Assembly (NCBI GenBank): GCA_964247055.1
Contig: OZ176056.1
Span: 7,936,001 to 8,000,000, forward strand
Direction: 5' to 3'
Source of the DNA: Paragordius varius
Taxonomy: Eukaryota > Nematomorpha
DNA length: 64,000 nt
Shown: positions 12,469 to 26,250 of the stretch, piece after piece
Layout of the letters: the number at the start of each line of letters is the position of its first letter
How positions within the stretch are numbered: the first letter of the stretch is position 1
Translations under genes and position numbers: made by a program
Notes under the pieces: model-generated
The model's database searches: none
What the model was told of the DNA's origin: nothing
Seen by the model: the letters and a program-made list of their open reading frames with translations, nothing else

Positions 12469-15400
12469 CTTTTTTTATGATTTTTAACAGTTTTAATTAA
12501 ATTATAATTTTTTACCCTTTTAATTATATAATTTATACTATTTACAATTCAATTTCACCCTTAAACAATTCATATTCACCCTTGAACAATTCAAATTCAC
12601 CCTCAAATAAAATATATGTTTTTTAATATTAAAAATTACCTATATTTTATATATTTTTCAAAAATAAAAATTTTGTTTTAAATTAAAATAATACTGAAAA
12701 AATAATAAACTATACCATAAACATATATTTCATATTAATAATGAGTTATATTAGTTCGAAAAGACATAATTTATTTTTAGGGTGAATTTGAATTGTTCAA
12801 GGGTGAATTTGAATTGTTCAAAGGTGAATTTGAATTGTTCGAGGGTGAATTTGAATTGTTCGAGGGTGAATTGAATTGTTCGAGGGTGAATTTGAATTGT
12901 TCAAGGGTGAATTTGAACTGTAAATGGTATATATATTATATATATATATATATATACCCCTCTTATTATATATTTTATAAGTTTTTTACATTAATAATAT
13001 TTATTAATTTTCTTTTCTTAAAAAATATTTAAATATACATATAAATGTTTATATAATTTAGCTGTTTCACTCTAGCCATGCTTATAATATTTGAGGCCAC
13101 GCTTGTTAAACAACAGTTAAGAAATATGGCAGAAATACGTAAAATGGGAAATCAAGCTTACCCCATACAAGTATAATATCCCCTTTAGAAAAATTTATTA
13201 AATTTTTTAAATTTTTATTATTTTTTTAAAATGTTTGTTCTGATTTAAAAAGATTTTTTTAAGTTTTTTCTATTCATTCACTTTTTTTGATATTTTAATT
13301 TATAAATTTTTATAAATATAATTTTTTTCAGGATTTTTTTAGGTTTTTTTGAATATTTGGGTTTTTTGCATTATTTGGGTTTTAGTTAATAAAAGTTATA
13401 TTTTTATAATATATATATATATATATATATTAAATAAATTAAATATTTGGTTATATTTATAACTAATTTAATCGTAAATATAAAAAAAAGTTTATTTTTT
13501 TTTGGGGGGGGGGGGGGTAATATGTGTTTAATTGGGTTATATCTAATGATATTTATTTTTGTAACAAAAAATTGATTCATCATACTGATAAAATACAAAA
13601 ACGTAAAGACAAATATTTTTTTTTCTAATCTAAAATAAACAGCCATACTATTTTTTTAAACCTTATTTTTTTCTACAAATTTAGTCTATTTCACACTCTG
13701 CAACTTTAAACATGAATAATTATATCAAGAATCAAGTTTAAGTTTTTGCAAAAAAATATTTGTCTTTATATATTTACACGTTTTGTCCGTATAATTTCAA
13801 TTTATTTTCTCATTATATATTTCTTCATTGTATTTTAGGTTTATAGAAATAGGCGTTGGAAAGCTATTAGTTCAGATACATTGTTACCGGGTGATATCTG
13901 TTCAATAAGTTATAATTTTTATAAATTTTTTATAATACAATTTTTGTTCTTAAAATATATACCATTTACAGTTCAAATTCACCCTTAGTGTATTTTAAGA
14001 TTAAAAATTATTTATATTTTTTTTATATTTTTAAAAAATAAAATTTTGTTTTTTTGAATAAAAAATCAAAAATCTAGTTTTATACTCACAATATAGCCAT
14101 TTACTATTCAAAATCACTCTTAAACAATTCAAATTCACCCTAAAAATAAATTATTTGTTTTTAGGTTTATAAAACCCATTATTAATGTGAAAGATATTTG
14201 TGTTTTCGCTTATTATTTTTTTCAGTAATATTTTAATATTAAACGTAATTTCCTTTTTTTTATACACTATAAAATATAGGTAATTTTTTAATCTTAAAAA
14301 ACACATAATTTATTTTGGGGTGAATTTGAATTGTTCATCCAAGCTTACGTGAAATTTACTTTTAAAAGTAGTTATTGTACTAATTTTTAGCCCGAAATAA
14401 TATAGTACCTTGCGATTGTGTACTTCTTAAAGGGACCTGTATCGTAGATGAATCTATGCTTACGGGTGAATCTGTTCCACAACCTAAGGTAGCTACCTTG
14501 TATTTTTTTATAAATCTTTAAACAATTTTGTCTATTGTTGAATGTCCAGTTTTTTGACGCAAAATGGATTGATTGATGAGTGATATTTATGTGATTTTTT
14601 ACTTACGTTCAATATTATGTAAGCATTTTTTAACTTTTTTTTCAAAAAAACACTGTCTGTTGACAAAAAATTTGATTGTTTGAAATCATTTCTCAATTTT
14701 AAACAAATTTTCAAATAATTTTTAATTGCAAAATTTCGCACAATACTTTACGAATTCATGGAAATTATTGAGGCTTTTTCTTTCCAAGTTAGGGGTTATA
14801 ATTTGCACATTTTTTTGATGAACCTTATAGATTAGAACTCATAATTAATTGTTTATAGATATATTATACCATTTACAATTCAATTTCACCCTTAAACAAT
14901 TCAAATTCACCCTCGAACAATTCAAATTCACCCTCAAATAAAAAATATGTTTTTTAAGATTAAAAATTACCAATATTTTTATATGTTTTTAAAAAATAAA
15001 AATTTTGTTTTAAATTAAAATAATACTGTAAAATAATAAGCTATAACATAAACTTATATTTTATATTAATAATGAGTTGTATTAATTCGAAAATACATAA
15101 TTCATTTTTAGGGTAAACTTGTATTGTTCAAAGGTAAATTTGAATTGTTCGAGGGTGAATTTGAATTGTTCGAGGGTGAATTTGAATTGTTCAAGGGTGA
15201 ATTAGAACTGTAAATGGTATATATACATTTTATTTTTGAAATTGGGCATTACAACATATTTTTTGCCCGTTTTTAAACACTCTTTTTTCCCGAGGAATCA
15301 ATATTAAAGATTATAACGAACTGAATTATGTGATATTTTATTTTTTTCATATATATTTGGCTTCAAAATTACATTTTTTTTCTTGCGATTTCTAGGGTCC

Positions 15401-18244
15401 AAATTTTCCTAGAAATCAATAGAATTTTTAAGCTTCTAGGTTAATTTTAAAAAAGTTTTATTAATCAGCTCATGATGATTTACCCAAATAATAGGCGTTT
15501 AATAGATCCTGAAAAAATTTAAATTTTATACCTTTTTTAGCTTAATTAAAAAACTTTTTATTTCCTAAAAAAATTTTTTAATTTTTTGACTTACTATAGG
15601 AATCTATAGAAAGTGAAAGTCCAGACACTTTGTTAGATGAAACCACTGAAGAAGGGAAATTACGTGTTTTATTTGGGGGAACTCAAGTCGTACAAACTTT
15701 AAACTCACCAGCTAAATTAGAAACTACCCCTATTATTCCCGGGATAAAAGCTGATGATAGGACTTTAACTATGGGCCCATGTACCCTAAAAAGTATGTGC
15801 ATATGTATAAAGTTAATTCCGTGTAATTTTTTTGATAAAAATTTAAATGTAAGTTTTAGGGCGCAAACAAGTATGTTTGGTTAAATCAAATTGGTTTTTG
15901 TAAAAAAGGCTCAATTATTTTTACTTAGTTTTAATGTAGATAAAATATGAATTTTGGATATTTTTTATATATTTGATATAGTGTTTAAAACATCTTAAAA
16001 ATTTAAGGGATGGATTTTAAATTAAATCATTTGTTAAGGTTGTATGTATATACTTTATATAAAGGCTAAGGTTTACTAAATGTTAGTATTGATAAATGGG
16101 AACATGTTCTCAAAAAAGTATGTGTAGAGCTTTATTTCGCCTTTTTATAAAAATTTTTTTATATACAGACAGAGTTAGTTAATATAAATGTTTAACTATA
16201 GAGCTGCTCTACTTTTTACAAGAAAGTTTAATTTTTTCCCAATGCAAAATTAAAGATATAAAAATTTAACTATTGGCTTCGGTACGCTAAAAAGTATGAT
16301 ATATTTTGGTGTTTTTTTATATGTGATAGGGCTTAAAACATTTTAAATGCGGGAAATTAGAATTAATCAAAAGCTATATTTTATAAAAAAAAGACTTAAA
16401 TGTTTTTAATAAACTTTCTATTATAAGGATCTATATGTTTAAAAGTATGTATGGGGGCTTTATTTTTTATATAACTTACCGACTTGATTAATATCAAAGT
16501 TTTATTTAAAAAGTGCTTGCTTACTTTACTTTTTGATATAAGAAAACTGAATCATTATACATTTTTTTATTTTTTTTTCGCGATTTTTAAAAAAAAAATT
16601 AAAAAATCAAAGGTCCCGATAATGGATGCGTTTGTTAACAATCCCTTAAAATAACGATGATTTTTTGTATATTTATCGAATTTATTAAGAATTCAAACTT
16701 ATGAAAACATGAGCAATGTTATTGTAAAATATATAATTGATTGTGTGTTAGTATTATATATCTCTATTTCACACTTTTCCATCTATGTTTAATTTAAAAA
16801 GTACTTACTTTACTTTTTAATCTAAGAAATTATACATTTTTTTTATTTTTTTTTTCGATTTTTTAAAAAAAATTAAAAAATCAAAGGTCCCGATAATGGA
16901 TGCATTTGTTACGTAACAAAAACGGCATTTTCAACTTCCCAAGGGAAATTACTGCGAACAATTTTGATTTCTACGCAAAACACGGCCTCAAACAATGCTG
17001 GAGGGGGGTCTTTTGATGTTGAAACTCTGTGTTTTATCCTTATGTTATTGGTTTTTGCTATTTCAGCCTCAATCTATGTTTGGATATATGGTAGGTTGTT
17101 GAAATTTTTAGAAGCTTAAGATTATTGATTATTTTTAGATTTTATGATCACTATTCTAAATAAAATAAATACGATATATAATGCAAAAAAGGGTTATTTT
17201 GATGTTGAAACTCTGTGTTTTATCCTTATGTTATTGGTTTTTGCTATCTCAGCCTCAATCTATGTTTGGATATATGGTGAGTTTTTTTATCAAATTTGTT
17301 TGTGTAGACTCTAGTAGATTTTAAATTCACCTAATTATTATTAGATTTTATGATCAATATTCTAACTAAAATAAATAAGATATATAATGCTGAAAAGGGG
17401 TATTTTTACGTTGAAACTCTGTGCTTATGTTATTGGTTTTTGCTATTTTGGCATCCATATATGTTTGGATATATGGTAGTGTTAGTTTTCATAAATTTAT
17501 AAGTAAATTAAAAAATTATCCAGATATATATTTTAATGAGTTTTAATATTATTTTAAAAAAACATTCTGTTTCATCCTTATATTAGTGGATTTTGCTATT
17601 TCGGCATCCATATATGTTTGGATGGATATATGGTTGGTATTTTTGTAATTTTGAAAAATTTGTAATTTTGAAAAATTTGCAATTTTTAGGTTTGGGATAC
17701 TCTATGGTAAGTTTAATAAATGTCAATACATTATTTAAAGTTATTATTTTGATAAATATATAAGAATATACCTATGTGTTAGTTTTAATTTTAAAATATT
17801 CTATTATGTGGTTGTTTTTGTTATTTCGGCCCCGATATATCTCTGGATATATTATGGTTACTTTATATCTTTTTTAATTATTTCTAAATTTTAGTTTATT
17901 ATTATAAAAAAATTTTTAGGCACGCTAGACCCGAGTCGAAGTCGATATAAACTTTTGCTTGAATGCATACTTATTATAACATCAGTTGTACCTCCAGAAT
18001 TACCGATTGAATTATCGCTCGCTATAAATTCAAGCCTGATAGCCCTTTCGAAATTGGGTACCTTTTTTTTTCTTGAAATAATTTTTATATTTATCAAATA
18101 CAGTATGCATTTTAATGGTTGCTTATTCCACATTATATTTGGGCAATTTGCAACACAACAGTGGTGTATGGAAAAAGAAAAGAAATAAATATTTATTATA
18201 TTTTATTGTTTTTTTTTCATACATAGCAATCATTAAAATTCATA

Positions 18245-18289
<45 letters not shown>

Positions 18290-18697
18290 TACATATTTAT
18301 TAATGATAAATATATTTTGATTTTATGGGCTGTTTATTGATTCTTAAAAAAGAAGTGGTTAAAATAAGTTTCATGTGCACTGTGTAAACCAATTTTAAAA
18401 TGTGAGAAAAAAACGGGGGGTTTATTTTTGGACCCGTTGTACATTCCTATCGGGTTATATTATGAAAATTTTAAGTTAAAGTTGTTTAAAAAAGTATAAA
18501 ACATACACACTGACCATCACTATTGAATAAAATCATCCATATATTTTTGATTATAAGGATATTTAAATATTTATATTTTTTAATCAAATTTATACAGTAA
18601 TAATTTGAAATTTATAGACAAACCGTTACCAAATAAAAGACTACAAACATAAAGTCAAGCATACTTTTATAATCATTATAGAGTATATATATATACA

Positions 18698-18765
<68 letters not shown>

Positions 18766-20148
18766 CATTTTTATTTAAATTTTAATTTTTATTAATTTTA
18801 GGTATTTATTGTACGGAACCATTTAGGATCCCATTTGCAGGGAAATTGAATGTTTTAGCCTTCGATAAAACAGGAACTCTAACAACTGATCATTTTAACA
18901 TAGATGGCGTATTGGAACCTGATGGTAATATTATTTTTTATTAAAAAAATTATTTTTATCGAAAAATTTTATAAAAACAGTATTTTCTAGTTAACATAAT
19001 ATAGAGGAATGTAAATATTTTAAATATATATATATATATATATATAAATAGTGTGAACTTTTTAAATTTTAACAATATTCTTGACATATATATATATATA
19101 TATAATATAAACGCCTATATATAACGTTATATTGGGTTAATTTTGATCTTGTTAATTATATAGATGAAAAGTAGTCAAATGGCATGCAATTTGATTATGA
19201 ATTTTCAAAAACTACAATTATTAAATTTTAAAAGTATCTCAAACCATTTTTTTCTTTTACTTTATATAATAAATGATTTATGCAAAATTTACCTTATTTA
19301 AGCTGTTTCTATTATTTTCGAAACTTTTTATCACATAAATATGTATTTATATTTATTTTTTTATTTAGCATTTACATATATAGCCCATATATTTATATAT
19401 TTTCATATTTTTGTACATCTAAAAAGGCACAAAAATCATATATATTTTATATTTTTAATTTTATATAATAGATTTAAAATCGATAAAACCATTGTGCGAA
19501 TCCCATTTAACATGTCAAATTATCCTAGGGTGTTGTCACAGCCTTATGAATATGAATAATAATAACATAGTACAACATTCGACAACGATGTTGACAAAAA
19601 AAGAACAGAAAGTTGATTCGCTAATAGGGGACCCTTTGGAAAAGGCTATAGTACAAAGTCTTGGATGGATCCTAACTAAAAGTTAATCATTTTTTTATCA
19701 TTTTACTCTTTTTTGTTTGAAAAAAAAATTATTTTTATGTAAAAAATTAATAATAATTATTAATCATATATATAAAGATTTATAAGAAATTATTAATTTT
19801 TGTATGATATGAAAAATGGTTTTTTTAACTAACCTTTATAATGTATCATGGGAATATATGTATACAAAAACTTTAACATATAAATTTAATGTTAAAATCT
19901 AGTCTTAACATTAAATATAATTTTGTCTTAAATTATAAAAAATAATTTTATGTGTAATTTGCTTTTCTGTTTTCCAACGATTGTTATTATGTATATATCT
20001 AAATAGAAAATTTAAAAACTTATGTTAATGAAAAAAAAACTTTAAAATCAAATAAAATCGAATTGATCGCGGAGTTTTAAATTTTCGCGTTTCGATTATA
20101 ATATCCAATTTCTTTTACGAAAAATGTTTCATTATAAAAGCACCAAGA

Positions 20149-20189
<41 letters not shown>

Positions 20190-22260
20190 TATCTATCATT
20201 TATTGATATAAATAAATGATTACGAATGAACCTTTAGGGTGAATATTTAATATTCAGGCTTAATAAAACCCCTAAAAATCCTTCTATACAAGGAATTAAA
20301 AAATAATTTTTAACCCTATAAAAAAACAACATTAAAATTCTAAAAACATCAAAAAAATATCATATCTATCTAAATATTCTATTTTTTGATTTTAGTTTTA
20401 AATTACGCTACTTACATAAAATCAAAATTCAATCACATAATTTTTGTGGAAAATGCCATCATTTATCAATCACTTAATGTAATAACCTAATTTTTGAATT
20501 TTTTTTATTTTATATGAAAAAAATTCATTTATGTTATGTTTTAGATGATGTCATGATACCAACCTTAGCTACTAAACAACTCTTTAATGCAAAATCTTTT
20601 CAAGATTCCAATGGCAATAATTTAAAGCCAAATTTAACATGTAATCCAATAAAAATTTTACATAAATTTCATTTTCAAAGCACACTTAAACGCATGTCCG
20701 TTATTTGTGAACAGAGCAATAATGCTAATAATTTTGGTTTAATATCCAATAATGCTTCAACTCGATTTGGTTTAGTTAAGGGGGCCCCTGAAACCCTAAA
20801 ATCGATGGTATAATAGTTTCAGTTTTTTCATTTAATAAATGTTTAAATACTTTGTTACAATTTTATTTTTGTCTCCATAATAATTCTAATTTCACCCCCT
20901 TGAACAATTCAAATTCAGCACCTTAAAAATAAATTATGTGTTTTTACGGGCTAAGATAACTCCATTAATATGAAATATATATTATATCTTTATGGCTTAG
21001 TTTTTTTTCAGTATTACATTAATTTATAAACAAATTCCATTTTTTTAAATTATAAAAAAATTATATGTAATTTTTAATCCTAAACACATAATTTATTTTA
21101 GGGTGAATTTGAATTGTTCAAGGGTGAATTTAAACAGTAAATGGTATATTTTATTATTATGAAGTTAGAGGGGTTATAAAAGTTGATGTTTATAACATAA
21201 TTATATGATTGTATTTTATTCTTTAAAATATATACCATTTGCACTTCAAGAGTGTCCATGAACACTTCAAGTTGGTCCTTGAACAAAGTTGGTCCTTTAA
21301 CAGTTCAACTTGGTCCTTGAACACTTCAAGTAGGTCCTTAAAATTTATAAATTTTGATTAATCATAATTTTTGCAATTATTTTTTTATTATATTAGTTAT
21401 TAACCTAATTTTCTTTATTTATTAGATATTTATTCATTTAAAAATAAATTTTTTTATAAAAACCACTTTTTTGTTTCAAACTATTTTTTTTTCTATTGAA
21501 CAAAATTATTGACTTTTAAATGTTTTTAATAAAAAAATTTAATTATTAACCCAGAAAACTTATATTTTTTTTATTTCGTGTTAAAATCTCATAAATATCC
21601 AAAATTATTTTAAGAAATTAATAAAGATATACGGTTTCTAAAAGATTAAAAGTCGATATCGATTTAAAATTTATGTCAAATAATGGAAAATAGGTTAAAA
21701 ACGATAAAATAGATGAATAATACACGATTTGATTGATAAAAGTTAAAAACAAAACCAAAAAGTCAAAGGACCAACTTGAAGTATTTAAGGACCAACTTGA
21801 ATTGTTCAAGGACCAACTTGAAGTGTTCAAGGACACTCTTGAAGTGCAAATGGTATATGTTGGATAAAAAAATTAAAATTGCACAAATTCATATCTTGCT
21901 GGCAAAAGTTTTTTAGGTTTTTTTTTTGATAAGTGGTAATTGCTAATAAACTTTCCAGTAAAAATGTAATTAATATTCCAAAAATACTATGTTTTAGATT
22001 GTGAGGGATATCATTTATTGATATAGAATTATTTTTTTATTTTAATTTTATGACAAGTTAAGTAGCATACTGTATTTTTTTTTACTTTTTGTATTGTTTT
22101 GAAACCAAAAAACATTACAAAAATAATTTTAATTTTTTTATTTGTTTTTTATCAAAAATATCTATTTTATTTAGAGAAATAATCTTTAAAATATATAAAA
22201 AATTTTATACCAATTATTTTTTCACAAATTTTTTTTATAAGACAATAAAGATTGTTACCG

Positions 22261-22306
<46 letters not shown>

Positions 22307-25112
22307 TCGTGAAATTCCAAGCAATTATGATGAAACTTACTTTAAGTTAGCCAGAGATGGTTGTCGAATATTAGCGCTTGGTATCAAAGGCTTAGATGAC
22401 ATTTTAGAGTTCATTAATTTTATTTTATTTTTGCGTATGCCTTTATCAAATTTATATGTAGTTTATATTTGAAAAGTCTCATTTGCTCCATATAAGAAAT
22501 TATAAGTAAGTAGACTTTTTTCAATCATAATTTTTTTACAGTATACATTTTAATGGTTACTTATTTTACACACTATAGTTGGGTAATTTGCAACATAGTA
22601 CATGAGTGTATGGAAAAAAAGACAGGAAATTATTGTTTATTCAACATTTTGGTTGTTTTTTTCCATACACTACTGTGTTTTACAAATTGCCTCCTACTAT
22701 AGTGTGTGAAATAAGCAACCATTAAAATGCTGCATACTGTTTATATATAAATCATGATATGTTTTACACTTTAAACATGTTTTTACTTGTTATTCTAAAT
22801 CATTTTAAATGTAATTATATCTAAACTGGCTCTAAACAATCGAATTTTTTTAGAAAACCTACATTTTTTTATCATTCTTACGATTCCCCATTATTTCATT
22901 GGCTTAATATTTTTTATTTTTACAAAATTAGATAAATAATAGATTTTAATGATTTAGGTTGAATTTTTAAAGAATTTTTATGCATACCATATACAATTCA
23001 TATTCACCCTTCAACAATTCAAATACACCCTAAAAATAAATTATATGTTTTCGGGCTAATATAACTTATAATTAATGATATATATAATATACTATGGCAT
23101 AACTTATTATATTTTTTAAGTAGTTTGATAATTTTATACAAAATTTTATTTTTTATAAAAATGCAAAAAAATATAGGTAAATGTTAATTCTAAATTACAT
23201 ATACTTTATTTTAATATGAAATTTGAAGTGTTCAAGGGTAAATTTCAATTGTTCAAGGGTGAATTTGAATTGTTCAAAAATGAATTTGAATAGTTCAATG
23301 AATATGAATTGTTCAAGAGTGAATTTGAAGTGTAAATGGTATATATCTTATATGTTTCGGTTTTAATCTTAATATTTCAGTATTTTTTCCATTCTATATT
23401 TTTAGAGCTCATAAAAATAAACCACTATCAGATTTAAGGGATTTGGTTGAATCTGACTTACTTTTCCAAGGATTCCTAATCGTTTCTTGTCCGCTAAAAC
23501 CTGACTCTTATGCCGTTATTCAAGAATTGCTTGAAAGTCAACATAAGGTAGGGCTTTTTTAACCTTATTTTTTTTCAAGTTTAATTTTTCATTTTAATGC
23601 GATAAATAAATATGTAAAATAAGGTTTATAAATTTTTATATTTTTTTTTGAATTTTATATCTTTTTTTTATCTCATAAAGATAATTATGATAACAGGCGA
23701 TAATCATTTAACGGCATGTCACGTAGGAAGGGAATTGGGGCTTTTTGAGTCCCCATCTCGAATTTTCCATCTAAATACGGACATTCATCCAAATATTGGT
23801 TTGTACTTTTTTTATAATATTAATTATATTTCTCTTAGTATTTATATAAATCGAAAAAATTTATTGTTGATAAGGATTTATTTTAATATTTTCATATTTA
23901 AACGGTCTAATATATATATATATATATATATATATGTATTTTTATACGAAGGTAATATAGTTTTTTATGTGTGGGTGCGTTAATATTTTTTTGTGACCAA
24001 TCGCAGTTTAATTAAATTTTTAGCGAATTTTGCAAGTTTTTTAAAAGAATTTGGGATCCAAAACAATAATTTTATTATAAAATTCATTTTTCCTTGATAA
24101 AAATCCGTGTTTAAAAGCATCAATATATTTGGTTATAATTGAAAACACAGTTAATTTTGTAATTATAAAGACCAAATTTAAATATTAAAAAGACAACTTA
24201 CTATTTTAGCATATTAAAGACAACATTATATGTTTGTTAAACTCCTTGTTTTTTCTCAATATAATTTATTATTATTTTGGGTTCTCAAAATAACTAAAAT
24301 AGAGGTAAAAATATGTAACATGAATTTTGAAAACGATTGTCATTTGGGTTAAATCAAAATATTTTGGAATAATTTTTGTATTTTTATCAAATAAATATTT
24401 AAGTTTTTTTAGTATATTTATCTTTTTTTAGCTTTTATATTTTAATTTTCTCTTTTTTGACATACTTTAGTGTTATTACCTAAATATTTTTATTGTAGTT
24501 TTTAATTGTTTCATATTTTCAGATGGATATTTGCAATGGGAAAGTTTTGATCGGAAAGGCCAGATTAAACATGTGGAAAAAATAAACGCAAAATTAGCAT
24601 CCTCCAGTATCAATACTAAAAAAGTTATTTTAGTTTTTTTTTTGGCTTTTAAAATTAATTTTAAAAATGTAATTTTAAAAATATACTTTGAAAAGATTGA
24701 TGCCATAACTTAACGTAAAAAAATATTAAATTATATAATAATTTTATAGTTTAAAATCCTTACTTTTCATTATGCATTTTAAAGATTTTCACACTATAGT
24801 TGGCAATTTGCAACACAGTAAGTAGTATATTGAAAAAACAACAAAATGTCTACTATAGTGTAAAATATAAAATGCATACTATATATATTTTTTTGAATAG
24901 TTTGATATATGTTTAACTGGAACGACATATGAATATTTGATACAATTGATGCGCGAAGGCCTAATAAAACAAACTCATTTTATCCATATAATTAATCAAG
25001 CTATCATCTGTGCTCGATTCACTCCAAAACAAAAGGTTTCATTTTATTGAGAAAATATTAAAATGGTTTTTTTGCATTTTATGGCAAAAAAAAGTTTTAA
25101 ATTTGTTTGGTT

Positions 25113-25154
<42 letters not shown>

Positions 25155-26199
25155 TTATTTTTGCCCCCCATTTTATTTAAAACATTGGATTTTTATACCC
25201 ATAAAGTTTAAGGAGTAATCTTAAACTATTAAAAATCTTATGCCATGAATCAAAAGATTAAGATAAGACATTAATTTTGCCATACATGGTTTAGGTATTT
25301 TTAAATATATAGTAGGGATACCTAAAATAGATAATCAATACTTTTTTTAAGATTAAATTAAGATTATATAAAAAAAATTTGAGACAATTTTTTAATTAAA
25401 ATTACCTTTTACACAATAATAACCTACAACAATTAATGGTAAAAGGTTAATTACTGGTATGCATAAAGATTAATTTAAATAAAGGAAATTCCTAAATATA
25501 CACTTACAGTTTTTATTTAGCTTACTGTTAATTGTGATTTTTATACCATTTACACTTCGATTTCACCTTGCACTTTTTTAATTGACCCTAAAATAAATTA
25601 TGTGTTTTTAAGATAAATTATTACCTATATGTTTTATATTTTTAAAAAATAATTTTGTTTGTGATTAAAATAATACAACAATAAACTGGGCCATAAATAT
25701 ATATTTCGTATTAATAAGAAGCTATATTAACCCGAAAATACATAATTTATTTTTAGGGGGAATTCGAATTGTTCAAGGGTGAATTTGAATTGTAAATGGT
25801 ACATATTAATTTATGCCAATGAACTTTTTGGTGTTTTTTAATAATATAATAATTTACACAACTTATAAAATATATTTGTTTTTCTCATTCTAAATATACG
25901 CATACAGTAAAAATGGAATTTATACGGACAAAATGTAAAAATATAAAGACAAATATTTTTTTCAAAGGAAAAGACAACCTCATACTTTTTTAAATCTTGA
26001 TTTTATATATAACTTATATCAAAGTGTGAAGTAGAGTATATATATATTACAACATTAAATTTGATATTTTACGATCGTAATTAAATAGCTTATAGAGGAA
26101 AAATTAAGGTTTGAAAATGTATATGGTTGTCCTTTGTAAAAACAATATTTGTCTTTATAGTGTTACGTTTTGTCCATATAATATCATTTTTTATTGTAT

Positions 26200-26250
<51 letters not shown>

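Noticed and set aside
12780-12935. Regular short repeats resembling a CRISPR array
   Set aside because: There are no unique spacers. The units are contiguous, form element ends, and occur inverted at the other end.
12793-13032. Open frame of repeated FELFKGE-type residues
   Set aside because: It is a translation of the tandem 21-bp units of a transposable element and runs into an (AT)n tract. Similar frames at 26090-26353 and 21618-21836 are the same artefact.
13404-13646. Minus-strand frame with a Pro run and Ile-Tyr tail
   Set aside because: The Pro run is the poly-G tract read backwards and the tail is an AT repeat.
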